Both the position numbers and the translations under genes were made by a program. Below, in pieces: positions 21,233-32,619 of a DNA stretch of 64,000 nucleotides. How positions within the stretch are numbered: the stretch's first letter is position 1; each line of letters opens with the position of its first letter. Origin of the DNA: Dipteris shenzhenensis (lineage: Eukaryota > Polypodiophyta > Polypodiopsida > Gleicheniales); assembly GCA_047967505.1 (NCBI GenBank), contig CM106541.1; one strand, written 5' to 3'. Below the pieces are notes generated by a model, which saw only the letters and a list, made by a program, of their open reading frames with translations, was not told the DNA's origin and made no database searches.

Positions 21233-22650
21233 AAATGGTGTCGATTTTCTCCCTCTTAATCTCCCAAACTTCCATTGTAAGGTGTGTTCTCATGTGATGT
21301 TTATCAATTGTTGTTATCGTGTCAATGGGTATTTGCATATTATTAATATGACAATTTTCAAAAGGTGACCTTCACCAACAACTGCTTTGTTTCTAATGGA
21401 GCTCACTATGCATGGTGTTTGTTAACACCACCAACTGGTGTTTATTAACACCTCAAGTAAAATATACATGTTGTCCCTAGACAGTGTTTATTAACACCAC
21501 CAAATACATGATTTTCAAACTCTGCCACAAATGCTTTGTTCCGGTTTTTATACGCAATGAATTGTTTCACAACCAATGAAGTTTTTCATAATCATTGGAA
21601 TTCCAAATATTAGCTTATTCAATATTGGTAAAATTCCCATAATCAATGGAAATTCTCCCAAATTTAATGAAGCCTTTCCCAATTTTAATGAAATCCACCC
21701 AATTTCAAAATTCCCAAAATGCAACTTTTGTCCCACTTTATCTAATACTGTGTTATTGCCCTTTGCCCAAACATGAGGGCATTTTGAGTATCTTCAACTA
21801 GGGCTGTGCCTTTGGAGGGGCCAGTAGAAAGTTTTTTCTTTTTCTAGAATTGTTCCATTTTGCACTCTAGCTTGCCCTGTTGCTTGACTGTGCACACCAC
21901 AGTTTGGTGAATTCACCCCAAATTCACAATATAAGCTTTCTTTATGGTGACATTTCTTGTAGCCTTGAAATTCTAAGGGTCGAAACCCCTCGCAAATGTA
22001 GCCCCAAATTTATTATGGGGGGGAGCCTCTTGGTAGACCCAATAATGCAAATCTATAGTTTTTTGTAGAAGGCCGAGGTCACAGATGTCTTTGGACTTCA
22101 CTCTATGGTACTTGCTCTTTCTAGGATCATTGAAGATAGCAAGCTACTCCCATCCTAGGAGGTCCACATCTATGAGCTTTCATGAATTATTTCCTTCCAT
22201 ACTCAAGCCATCAACTTGGTGAAAGTATCTAGTAGTATGACTGAACCTTCTCTAGAGAAGCTTGGTCAATGAGCAAGCCAATTTGTGATTCAATATGTGA
22301 CTAATGTAGAGACAAAGCAACAATTAGATTAGAGACTAAGACCAATAGATGTCATGGGGAAAAAGAAAGAAAGAAAGATGCAACAATAGAGAAAGCATAG
22401 AGGTTTGGAAGCTAGAGTGAAGGCAAGATGTTCAACCTACAAGAGAGGTGTGGTGGAAAAGTAGTGTGTTATTATGTTTGGGAGGTGTCACTATAATTCA
22501 ACACTTGAAACATGCAAGGTGTCCTACTACTTCATGAATGAACTACTCATCATGCTAAATAGAACCAGTTTCCTTTAATTGTTACAAAAAAAATAGAAAA
22601 CCAAGGAGAAAAGGCAATCCTTTTCATAGCTAAACTACCAAAAGTGGGAA
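21233..22650. other. Intergenic, nothing identified except short repeats
   Basis: No credible gene. Short repeats of GTGTTTATTAACACCACCAA occur around 21,415-21,505, and AT-rich runs of CCCAATTTTAATGAA type around 21,600-21,720. The short frames here have no recognisable motif. Confidence 0.4.
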
Positions 22651-22835
22651 TACAATGGTTTCATTCCCCTTATTCTACACTTCCTATATAGATAAGGTTC
22701 ACACTCCACATGAATAATATAAAACCCATTCACACCTAACCATTGGTTTTATTCTCCTCATCCTACACTTCCTACATAGATAAGGTTCACATGCCACATG
22801 AATGATATAAACCCCATTCACACCTAACCATTGGT
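22651..22835. repeat. Two-copy tandem repeat of ~92 bp at copia 1 insertion site
   Basis: A unit containing CTACACTTCCTACATAGATA, AAGGTTCACATGCCACATGA and CATTCACACCTAACCATTGG occurs twice in tandem with a few substitutions. The copia element inserted at the end of the second copy, in TTGGT. Confidence 0.8.
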
Positions 22836-23015
22836 TGAGAGTGCTCTCAACAGAAGCAAGAACGGAAGAGGGAGAGAGAGAGAGACAGAGAGACAGAGAG
22901 CCACACAAGTTTTGGTGGGTGCAGAACACCCTAATCTTCTTTTTCATTCATTTATATATGTGTTTGAGTATTGTACATAACTGGGGTAAAGGCACAATGA
23001 CCTTTAACCCCCACA
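22836..23015 (-). repeat. 3' LTR of copia 1
   Basis: 180 bp copy of the LTR, preceded on the element strand by a polypurine tract (AAGTGGGAGGT, 23,016-23,026) and flanked at 22,831-22,835 by TTGGT. Confidence 0.95.
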
Positions 23016-23068
23016 ACCTCCCACTTAAAGGACAATGTGCCTTTAAGGGAGAACAACCAGTGAGCATA

Positions 23069-25086
23069 CTATCCAATGCCCATCAATACATGACAATACT
23101 CAAACCACTGACTAGGTAGACTCTTCGTCAGCATATCTGCAGGGTTATCATCTGTATGAACCTTGACAAGCTCTATGCGCTTGTCCTCAAGTACCTCCCT
23201 GATGAAATGGTACCTGACCTCAATGTGTTTGGTCTTTGCATGAAATACCGGATTCCGTGCTAGCTGAATAGCACTCATAGAATCACTATGCAATGTCGGT
23301 ACACCTGTATGAATCCCCAAATCTCCCACTAGCTGATCAAGCCATATAGCCTCCTTGCAACCCTCTGTGGCTACATACTTAGCCTCTGTGGTAGACAAAG
23401 CAACGCACTTCTATGCGCGAAACATCCACGACACTGCACCACCTGCAAAGGTGAACACATAACTAGAAGTGGATCTCCTACTATCCACATGCCCTGCATA
23501 GTCTGAATCTGTGTACCCAAGTACACGCATGTCTCCTTTACCAAAGCAGATGCACATCTCCTTGGTACCCTTCATGTACCTCATGATGCACTCAACTGCC
23601 TCCCAATGCCTCTTTCCTAGATTAGCCATATACCGGCTAACAACTCCCACTGCAAATGCAGTGTCTGGTCTAGTAGCTATCATAGCATACATAAGATTTC
23701 CAACTGCCAAGATTATCAGGCTATTATCCTTAGCCCTTTTAGTGTACAGGCAATGATCAATTTCACTCCTTCTAAAACCCTGGGACCGAATGAAAGCATC
23801 AAACTTTTGATACCATTCTCTACATGCTTGCTTAAGGCCATAGAGACTCTTCTTCAGCTTGCAAACTAAATGCTCTTTGCCCTTTTCTTCAAAGTCTTCC
23901 GGCTGCACCATGTAAATTTCCTCATGCAAATCCCCACATGCAAGAAAGCTGTCTTGACATCCATCTGCATAAGCTCCATATCCTCTGATGCCACTAGTCC
24001 AAGCATGCATCTAAGTGTGGTCATCTTCACAACTGGAGAGAATATCTCATCAAAGTCCACACCCTTCTCTTGCTTGAACCCTTTAGCGACCAAACGGGCC
24101 TTGTACCTAGGCACATCATCACCTGTGACCTTCATTTTGTAGACCCATTTACATGGCAATGCTTTCTTTCCATGTGGCAAAGAAACCAAGTCCCAAGTCT
24201 TATTATTCATAAGTGAACTCATCTCTGATTGCATAGTATACTCCCACTTGCGTTGATCCTCTCGCATCATAGCCTCTTTGTAGCAAGAAGGCTCCCGCAA
24301 TCAGTAAGCATCACATAGTCTACCCCTGGAATAAACTTATTAGGCGGTCTAGACCCTCTAGAAGATCTTCTCAAGGGCATTTTAGCTTGTTGTCCCACCT
24401 ACATATCAGCCACATTTGGCTCATCATTTCCACCAATAGATGATCCATCATCTACCCTTGATTGTATACCTGTGGGAGTACTTGGTGGTACCATTTCTTG
24501 CACATTTGGTGCATGGACAACTTGCTGTCTACCAACATATGCAGGTGGATTCACATCCTAGAAAGTGATTCTCCTCATTTCCACATCCCTCATGGGTGCC
24601 TTATGCATCTTCTTCTCATTGAAGACCACATCATGGCTGCATATGATCTTCTTTGCTTCTGGATCCTAGAGATGATAGCCCATCTCTCCACTTTCACCAT
24701 AACCCAGAAAGATGCATTTCCTAGACTTAGGATCTAGCTTCTTTCGAAGCTCTTTTGGCACATGTGCATATGCCTCACACCCAAATAAACGCAAATGAGA
24801 GTAAGAGGGCTTCTTGCCACTCCATGCCTCTTCAGGGATACCACCATCCAAACTCTCACTAGGTGATCTATTGAACACATGCACTGCAGTCTTCATTGCC
24901 TCATCCCAAAAACCACTAGAAAGACTTGCATTGGAAAGCATGCATTGCAACCTTTCTTGAATGGTATGGTTCATCTTTTTTGCAACTGGATTTTGCTCTA
25001 GAGTACGAGGGGATGTGAGCTCCCTCTTAATCCCTCATGTATTACAGAAATGCTGAAAGTCATGAGAGAGATACTCTCCACCATTG
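23069..25086 (-). pseudogene. Copia 1 integrase C-terminus, reverse transcriptase and RNase H (broken)
   Basis: Segments in three frames: integrase end with IQERLQCMLSNASLS and RKCIFLGYGESGEMGYHL; reverse transcriptase with WKWVY-type block PCKWVYKMKV, ARLVAKGFKQEKGVDFDEIF and MDVKTAFLH; then YGLKQACREWYQKFDAF. A deletion joins LIILA directly to MYAMIATRPD, removing the YVDD catalytic block and about 100 codons that are present in copia 2. RNase H follows, with YTDSDYAGHVDSRRSTSSY, STTEAKYVATEG and HTDDNPADMLTK. The copy cannot encode an active polymerase. Confidence 0.9.
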
Positions 25087-26488
25087 TCAGTCCCCATTGT
25101 CAGTCCGTAGGCATTTAAGCGTTCTACCTGAATGATTCTCAACCAAGGCCAGCCATTTTTGAAATACCTGGAACACATCACTCTTCCGAGCTATAGCATA
25201 AGCCCACACTTTCCTAGTTGCATCATCAATGAATGTCACACAGTATTTTGCCCCGCCTAATGACCGTGTAGGCATGGGACCACATACGTCTGAATGCACT
25301 AAATCAAGCATTTCAAACTCTTTCTTTTCCCTTCTTTTATGGGCTGATTTAGTCTGCTTCCCATAGAGACAATGCTCACAAAATTCAAAATCAAAGAAAC
25401 TCAAATGCGGTACATAACCCAAATGGCATAAGAGTTTCATTCCATTCCGGCCCATGTGCCCCAACCTGCAATGCCACAAAGAAGTGCTTGGCTGCTCGGT
25501 TATTACAACAACATGATCAAATACCCCTGATACATGTAAGGGATACAAAGTCCCACACTTGGCACCCCTGGCCAAAAGCATAGAGCTCTTCTGAATTTTC
25601 CAACTCTGAAAGCCAAAAGTGGTGTGAAAACCAGCATCATCTAGCTGACCCAATGAAATAAGACTCTTGGTCAGCTTAGGCACATGTCTCACATGTTTCA
25701 AAACAAATGCAGACCCATTTGCAAAAGAAAACTTTATGTCACCTGCTCCCACTATGTCACATGCATAGTCATTTCCAAGATGCACACAACTTGTCTTTCC
25801 ACTGTCATAAGTGGAGAACCATTCCCTATGGGGAGTAACATGGAATGAAGCACCAGAATCCAAAATCCAATCCTGGGAATATGCATCATCTGAAGTGGTA
25901 AGCAAATCTGCAGATAAACTAGACATGAAGAGAACGCCATTGTCACTATCATGTGTGACTGCATTGATCTCCTCGATCTTCACTTTTCCTTTGTCCTCCC
26001 TTGGACTCTCTTCCTTTTGATTTGCACCCCAATTTGCATTCTTTTTCATATCCTTTTGCTCTCTTTTTAGCTTGTAGCAATCCTTTTTCATATGGCCCTT
26101 CTTGCCACAGTGGTAACACTCAATGTTCTGTGCCCTGGATTTGCTACGAGACTTCCCTCTTTCTTGGGACTTCCCCCTGAACTGTGATCTACCCCTTTGC
26201 ACATTCAAGGCTGCATCCTACTTGTTGCCATCCATAGACTTCCATCTAATCTCCTCGGCCAACAAGCTACCCATAACATCATCAAATTTCAGTACTCCAC
26301 CAGGTGCAGAGTTATTGACAGTTGTATGGAAGGTATCCCATGAGGATGGCAATGAACATAAGAGAAATATTGCCTTAGTCTCCACATCAAAATTCATCTT
26401 TTGAGCCTGAAGCTGGCTGAAAATAATATTGAATTCATTCAATTGAGAAGCAATGGAGACCCCTTCCTTCATCTGCAGCTCAAACAAC
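25087..26488 (-). pseudogene. Copia 1 gag 3' part, protease and integrase core (broken)
   Basis: The frame resumes after the insertion with FELQMKEGVSIASQLNEFN, meets one TAG at 26,220-26,218 (CAG in copia 2), then reads on through a zinc knuckle CYHCGKKGHMKKDC, protease motif WILDSGASFHVT, GAG-pre-integrase LWHCRLGHMG..., and integrase core including HSDVCGPMP, VTFIDDATRKVWAY and LRTDNGD. At about 25,081-25,105 a short tandem duplication of CCATTGTCAGTCC shifts the frame. The DSG protease active site is intact in this copy. Confidence 0.9.
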
Positions 26489-26776
26489 TGATGGGATATC
26501 TCAAGGTGTATGCCTCAGGCACATCTTGGTTTCTATGTATGAGTGCTAGAGGCACAGTTAGGTGCCCACAAGCACAGTTAGGTGGTGGAGAGCCACATAG
26601 GATGATTGAGAGAATCTAGGAGCAGATTGAGGAGATGATTGTGGAGCTCTGAAGGCATCAGTGATGTCAGTGAGCATGTATGAGGTGCCTACTTAAGGAC
26701 CTCACTCTTCTTCATTCCATAATGCAAGTATTCTGAGTTTGTGTCCACTCTACTCTTTCTTTTCAATTCACCAACA
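26489..26776 (+). repeat. 5' LTR of nested element
   Basis: 288 bp, begins TGATGGGATATC and ends CCAACA directly before the primer site. It contains GCACAGTTAGGTG twice. Confidence 0.8.
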
Positions 26777-26788
26777 TGGTATCAGAGC
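26777..26788 (+). other. Primer-binding site of nested element
   Basis: TGGTATCAGAGC immediately after the 5' LTR, complementary to initiator tRNA-Met. Confidence 0.85.
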
Positions 26789-27619
26789 CCTTTGATCCCC
26801 CTTGAGCCCATTTCTGCCACATCATCATCTTCTTCTTCACCATCTCTTCCTTCTCCCCAAATTTTGCTTAAGCTTGTTCTCCTCCGATTCTCAACCATTT
26901 CCCACGTCCTTCCTGTTGGAGATCCACCTCAAAGGGGCGAACCCCTGGCTGAAAGGAATCAGAGAAAGACGCCCTCATTTTGTCGCCATTACATGAATTT
27001 CATCGACTTTTGCTTCTGCGTTTTCTCTCAGCATACTTCATCTTCCTCTAATTCCTTTCAGGAGTAGATTCTCCATGCCTTGGTCTATCCTATGCTAAAA
27101 TATGAGCAGCAATGGCTGCATATTCAAGGAGAAATTAGTAAAAAACCAGTCGACTTTGAAGGGGCAAGCTATGGCGACCTGACGTGTTTTTGCACCTCTT
27201 CTTCCTAAAAGACCTTCTATGGTATATCAGCTCGCTTTTGCCTTAGAAACCCCCTTTTCCTTTGCTCTAAAGAGTAAGATACAAGCCCTCCAAGTTCAGC
27301 CTTTTGGTTTTGACAGTTTTGACAAGTTTTTGAAGATGATGCTACATAAGATGCTATTCTAGCATTTCTGGTTTTTTGAAACTTTTAATAACATCAGTAC
27401 AAGTGTGGCTTAAGTTTTGCTTTGAATTTCTAGACCTGTTTTTGATTGGAAAGTATTCATTTTAGCCACCTCTATGAAGCATGTAAGAAGAAGCATCATT
27501 GATTGAATATTGGTCACTAGTCTTTGCTACATCAAGTGCTTATATTTTGGAAGCCTTTCAGTTATTTTTTGCCTTGTAAGAGAGAAAGACACTGCCCAAT
27601 ATTTGGGTTAGACCCTCTC

Positions 27620-28399
27620 ATGGCTACCCTATTGAATCTAGAGAAGTTCAATGGAAAGGGCTTCCACACATGGCAGATGAAGGTGAAATTTGCATTGATG
27701 AGGGAGAACCTCTGGGGACTTGTCAAACCGACTCCAACCGCTTCTTCTACAGCCTCCAATGCTGGAGAATCCTCAACTCCAACATGCTCGGCAAGGGATC
27801 CCACTAGAGAGGAGAAAGCATATGGTATCATTGCTCTTGCTTTAGGAGATGATTATATTCACCACATCTCTGACTTAGAGTCTCCTTCAGAAGCTTGGCA
27901 GAAGCTTGACATGATTTTTGGTGCTAGCTCTCACATCTCTAAATTATCACTTAAAGTCTCTTTCTTTGAATTGAAGATGGTTAGTGGCACTACTTTGGCA
28001 GCTCATGTCAACTACATGTGGAGTCTTATGACTCAATTAGCTTCTATCAACTCTCCTATTACTCCAAATGATGCTATGGCAGTATTACTTAAGAGTATGC
28101 CTGAAGATTATGATCACATAGTTACCACTTTGAAAAATATTCCTAATCCTAATCTTGAAGGTATTATCTCTGCTCTCCAAGAAGAAGAAAGGCATATGGA
28201 ACTCAGGAAAGGCAATGACACTATTTATGCTGTAAAAGTCCAGAAGGGCAAGTTTACCCCTTGCAATCACTGTGGAAAGACAAATCATCTTTCAAAGGAC
28301 TGCTTTAAAATCAATCCATGCAAACACTGTGGCAAGAACAACCATCATGAGAAGTTCTGCAGAGCCAAAGCAAAGACAAAAATGCAAATCTACTTTTAG
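27620..28399 (+). CDS. Gag-like protein with two zinc knuckles
   Basis: About 260 residues from MATLLNLEKF, chosen over the upstream in-frame Met at 27,524 because gag proteins of this class start just before LxKFNGxxFxxWxxxM. It contains LEKFNGKGFHTWQMKVKFAL, the UBN2-type capsid core (SPSEAWQKLDMIFG, LLKSMPEDYDHIV) and two C-terminal CCHC knuckles, CNHCGKTNHLSKDC and CKHCGKNNHHEKFC. Gag forms the retroelement particle and binds RNA. The frame is fully open, unlike the surrounding element, which fits a recent insertion. The stop at 28,399 leaves no pol. Confidence 0.85.
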   Translation: MATLLNLEKFNGKGFHTWQMKVKFALMRENLWGLVKPTPTASSTASNAGESSTPTCSARDPTREEKAYGIIALALGDDYIHHISDLESPSEAWQKLDMIFGASSHISKLSLKVSFFELKMVSGTTLAAHVNYMWSLMTQLASINSPITPNDAMAVLLKSMPEDYDHIVTTLKNIPNPNLEGIISALQEEERHMELRKGNDTIYAVKVQKGKFTPCNHCGKTNHLSKDCFKINPCKHCGKNNHHEKFCRAKAKTKMQIYF

Positions 28400-28830
28400 T
28401 TGATGAGCCTCCACAAGATGAGGCATCCTTTGAAGATTATGCATTTTAAATCATCTCTATGTATGCTCCAGATCTCTCTTTTTATGTCAAGGTACTCAGC
28501 CTGGATAGTCCTCCAAAATGAATGAAATAAACTAATGTGTTTTTTGTGTTTTTTGTAAACACCTATGGTCACCTTATGATGTAGGCCATGTGTATGTTTT
28601 GCTCCATGGTACCTCCTATAGACATTGTGTGCATGTACATGCAGGGGAGATAACCATTGGAGGGTCTTTTTGTATCCCTTTTTGTTTACCTTACACCCAT
28701 GGGAACCCTTGCTAGCATGAGAACCTAGCCATAGATTTAATCTTGACCACCATGAGATGGCATGAGAAACTATGAGACTAGATGTATCCTTGACATAGCA
28801 TAGCCTGAGGCATTTCCTTGAAGGGGGGTT

Positions 28831-29060
28831 TGATGGGATATCTCAAGGTGTATGCCTCAGGCACACCTTGGTTTCTATGTGTGAGTGCTAGAGGCACAGT
28901 TAGGTGCCCACAAGCACAGTTAGGTGGTGAAGAGCCACATAGGATGATTGAGAGAATCTAGGAGCAGATTGAGGAGATGATTGTGGAGCTCTGAAGTCAT
29001 CAGTGATGTCAGTGAGCATGTATGAGGTGCCTACTTAAGGACCTCACTCTTCTTCATTCT
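28831..29060 (+). repeat. 3' LTR of nested element, right end deleted
   Basis: Matches the first ~228 bp of the 5' LTR and then jumps at TTCTTCATT into copia 1 gag. About 60 bp of LTR are missing. Confidence 0.85.
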
Positions 29061-29373
29061 TATTAGAGGCAGTTTCCTTCTCATAAGTGGCACACACTTT
29101 CTTCCACAAATCTTCCATAGTCTGCTCATTTACTACTATGAAATAAACTGACTCTGCAAGATGAAGTCTAATAGTAGACTTTGCTAATGCATCCAACTCA
29201 TTCCAATCATCCTTAGACATATTTGCAGGCTTAGCTTCAATCCTTGCTAAGGGTTTAATCTGCTTCTTTTGAATAAGCACATCCCTTATTTGTTCTTTCC
29301 ACAAAGAAAAGTTTGTCCCATCAAACTTTTTCATTTTGAAAAACTCCTTTTCAAACATGGAAGAGGATGCCAT
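29060..29373 (-). pseudogene. Copia 1 gag, 5' part, cut by nested element
   Basis: Starts MASSSMFEKE and includes FDGTNFSLWKEQIRDVLIQK, a typical copia gag N-terminus (FxGxNFxxWK). The frame is interrupted near 29,060 by the nested element and resumes at 26,488. About 18-20 bp of gag at the junction are missing relative to copia 2. Confidence 0.9.
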
Positions 29374-29397
29374 GATGCAAATGAAACAAAATCCCAA

Positions 29398-30823
29398 ATG
29401 CTAGTGCCTGCAAGAGAGAATCACACTAAATACCAGGTGCACCTAGATGTGTATGCCACAATAGAGTGAAATATCACCAAAACTTAAAGCTCAAAGCATC
29501 AAAAGATGCATCTGTCTCATGTGCATATACTATGCATCCATATGAGCAAATCTGGCCCAAAAGAAAATGCCAACTGCAATGGCAATCCAAAATGCCAATA
29601 AATGCCAAATGACTCAAGCATAAACACCGTCCACTGGCATATGCATTAATAATATCTTATCCAAGAGAGCATATCACTATCAGTGCATCACCTGCAATGT
29701 GTCAAAGCTGTCCCTCAGCATAAAATAGCATCCATGTGCAAAGCATCCATAAAAAATAGCATCCCATAAGGCAATTTGGGCCTATCAGTGCATCCAATAA
29801 GGACCGTAATGCATCCAAATGGCCTATAAATCATCCACTACAACCCAATGCATACCACGAATGAGTGCACACTGCTCAAATTGCAACCAGAGTGACCTGC
29901 ATAAGGTATGCTCAAGAAATCATAGTCCCACGGTAATGACCGCTACTGAAAATAAAACCTGAGATGTCTCAAAACATGGGCACCATTGCATAATCAGACT
30001 TAGTAAGAAAATCTGCAAATATCTCTCTTCTGCCAAAACTCCAAAATCCCAACCAATGAGTGAGAAATGGGAGTCAACACTTATCCACTGCCATGTGGCA
30101 TAAATCTAAGGTTTCAAAACCTTAGAATGAAAAATGCATAATAGAGACGAAATCGAATACACAGAGATCTATAACTCTGAAAATCCTCCATTGAATCGTG
30201 TAAGAAATGACAGGTAGGGGTTTTTGGGCATCCGGAATGCAATGGGACAGACGGTTTTGGAAACCGTGGTCTCAATCACTAGGTCCAACACACGGACTGA
30301 AAAACGTTTTTGGAAACATAGTTGTTTATAAACTCCACCAGAGTGCGAATGATGTGAGCAACATAGAAGTTTTAGACCTCCTGAGTCCACCAGAACTGAT
30401 AGATCTGCAAATGGTTGCTCCAAACTTGAGTTCCAACTCCCGGGCAAAAAATGCAGAAACTGACACAGTGAGTCAGAAATCCAATGAAATGATCCCAGAT
30501 TCAAGAATGAAGGTGTTTCCAAGCTCCTGAAGTGAAGTGGACACCAAAAGTAAGCAATAGTTGCCTCTACAAGTCAATACGGAGTCTCTGTCATCGAACG
30601 GAATAGGAAAAAGCTCAAAAAACGACTTTTTCTTTGAAAACACATAACAGGCTCTCAAAACCACTTTGCAAGACCAAAGTGACTTTTCCAAAGGTTCCTC
30701 CAAGGTCTCTGCACACTCGGATGCAAGTAAAGTCACCCACAAAGCTCCCCATAGAGCTTCTCCTTCCTCCCACAGAGCTGCTGAGCTTCTAAGCATTCAT
30801 GCACGCTCAGCTAGATCACGCGG
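29398..30823 (-). other. Untranslated leader of copia 1
   Basis: About 1.4 kb between the primer site and the gag ATG, without a coherent frame. It is repeated, with small changes, in the leader of copia 2 (44,257-45,656), which supports its being a normal part of this family. Confidence 0.75.
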
Positions 30824-30835
30824 GCTCTGATACCA
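30824..30835 (-). other. Primer-binding site of copia 1
   Basis: TGGTATCAGAGC on the minus strand, two bases inside the 5' LTR. This is the common plant LTR-element site complementary to the 3' end of initiator tRNA-Met. Confidence 0.9.
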
Positions 30836-30837
30836 AT

Positions 30838-30873
30838 TGAGAGTGCTCTCAATAGAAGCAATAACGGAAGAGG

Positions 30874-30905
<32 letters not shown>

Positions 30906-31021
30906 TCCACACAAGTTTTGGTGGGTGTGGAACATCCTAATCTTCTTTTTCATTCATTTATATATGTGTTTGAGTATTGTACATGACTGGGGTAAAGGCA
31001 CAGTGACCTTTAACCCCCACA
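30838..31021 (-). repeat. 5' LTR of copia 1
   Basis: 184 bp, TGTGGGGG... to ...CTCTCA on the minus strand. It contains a GA microsatellite of variable length and is followed at 31,022 by target duplication TTGGT. The near-palindrome TTGAGAGTGCTCTCAA lies at its inner end. Confidence 0.95.
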
Positions 31022-31026
31022 TTGGT

Positions 31027-32600
31027 ATGGCCGCTTGGCAATTCCTCTCAAGTCTTAAGGTACCCCTTTGTGGCTATACAACCCCCCGAGAGGATTCAAT
31101 AAGAAATATGTAAGGTAACACATGCCACCAATGGAACGGGTTTTATATTTTTATGGAGTTACAAGAAATATACATACATAAGGGGTTTATTAAATCAAAA
31201 AATGAGAATGTTCATTACATAAGGGATACTTTAATCATCTCAAAATTTACAGAAGGGGTTTATATAGGTTATTAAAATCCATAGGTAGGGGGTTTTTTAA
31301 GCACCCCTTGATTGCACATGCTATATGGGGTTTTTACATTGTACCCCCCCCGCCTGAGTACAACCCAGAGATTTAAGCAAGGAAAAAGATTCAACAAATA
31401 AGGGCAAGCTACAGCCATGCTTTGGAAAGATAAAACCGATAAGGTTATGAACCAGAGGAGACTCATTAATGTTTATATTTCATTACACTTATGTCATGCA
31501 ATTTGGACATTCATAATGAGATTTTGAGGGCTCTTTAGTCAAACACATAACCATTAGAGGTTTCTTAAGAAAAATCATGAAGCTCTATCTTATTGCCTTT
31601 CTTTAGTAGTGATTTCTCATTGTTTTCCCTTTCAATTTTAGCTTCTTGAATGGAAATTAGACAAGACAAAGTAGAAGATCCTAAAATCTAAAGGTGCTTG
31701 GCTTGTTTACTCTATTTGAAGTATAGAAGGAAAATATTAATTTCAATAAAAGCAATGCAATTGGTGTGGGTGGATATGGAATGGTAACAAATAAGCTAGT
31801 CCTTATTTAAGTTTTCAGTGATTTATTTATTTTGAGAGGTTTTGTCACCTCTTGGAGTTATTCATCTACAACACTATTGAAAAAGGACCAAGTTATTACA
31901 AAATTTAAAAGGCTAACCTACAAATAATGGAAAATGTGGAGATGTAGCAATCTTGCATATAAGGAAACTCCCTCACTCTACCGATAAGAAACCCTCAACA
32001 AGGACCAATTGTGATTGACTACATGATCATAATCCCACATGCAAGCCAAATCATGAAATATCTCAAGCTCAATAAGGAGACTCTTGAGTCTAGCCATAGG
32101 GTATGATCCTTTGGGATAGAAGACACAATAATAGCTATAGAAAAAAAAAATCCCATCAACACTCGATCTAAAGATAAATTGCAAAAGCACCTAGACATAT
32201 GAATAAGAAATAAAAAGAGAAATATTAAAATAAAATATTTACCAAATTTATAAGGAGTTAAATAAATGCATGATAATGTTTTTTCAAAAAACAACCTAAA
32301 GGAATGCAAAATAGCCTTGATAAAACATGGAAAACATTAAAAATGGAAGAATAATCAACAAGAGAAAATGCAAATAGCTAGTGAGACAAAAGAAGGGAAG
32401 GTTTCTCAAAACCAATAGTTTCAACAATTTGGAGCTCAAGAAAATACCCAAAAAAGGTTTCCAAAGCTACATGGAAATGAATGTCAAGTGGGGGAAGTGG
32501 CATGGGAAGACATGACCCTGACATGACATGATTTTTTAAGGATCTATATGAAAGAGATGGGCAAGAGACACATGAACAAAAATTCTCCATAAAGATAAAA
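31027..32600. other. Repeat-derived intergenic DNA, possible MITE near 31,060-31,380
   Basis: No gene is supported. The interval 31,060-31,380 has ACAACCCCCCGAG near one side and ACCCCCCCCGCC near the other, plus AAATTTACAG and ACATAAGGGATAC segments that resemble, in reverse, parts of the 33.46 kb element. It may be a diverged relative, but no clean terminal inverted repeat or target duplication was found. Confidence 0.3.
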
Positions 32601-32619
32601 GACAGAATTATCAAAGAGG

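Larger units (their letters stand above)
26489..29060 (+). mobile_element. Nested gag-only copia-type element
   Basis: Inserted into copia 1 gag in the opposite orientation. 5' LTR 26,489-26,776, primer site TGGTATCAGAGC at 26,777-26,788, one intact gag frame, then about 430 bp of non-coding DNA, polypurine tract GAAGGGGGG (28,820-28,828) and a truncated 3' LTR 28,831-29,060. There is no protease, integrase or polymerase, so it must have been mobilised in trans, as in TR-GAG-type elements. The LTRs differ at only about four positions over ~228 bp. The right end of the 3' LTR and ~18-20 bp of host gag are deleted, so no target duplication can be seen. Confidence 0.85.
22836..31021 (-). mobile_element. 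Copia element 1 (Ty1/copia LTR retrotransposon, degraded, with nested insertion)
   Basis: Complete outline of a minus-strand Ty1/copia element: 5' LTR 30,838-31,021, 3' LTR 22,836-23,015, 5 bp target duplication TTGGT (22,831-22,835 and 31,022-31,026), tRNA-iMet primer site and polypurine tract. Domain order is gag, zinc knuckle, protease, integrase, reverse transcriptase, RNase H, as in Ty1/copia. All coding parts are broken. A nested element occupies 26,489-29,060. Removing it leaves about 5.6 kb, close to copia element 2. By eye the LTRs differ at about eight positions plus GA-repeat length. Confidence 0.95.

Noticed and set aside
23511-26619. Plus-strand frames opposite copia 1 coding DNA
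   Set aside because: They are antisense shadows of the minus-strand pol and gag frames, and equivalent shadows occur in copia 2.
26741-27067. 108-codon plus-strand frame upstream of the nested gag
   Set aside because: It starts in the 5' LTR, runs through the primer site and has no gag-like motif. The real gag start is 27,620.
30169-30796. 107-117 codon frames in the copia 1 leader
   Set aside because: They lie on both strands in the untranslated leader, and copia 2 does not preserve them.
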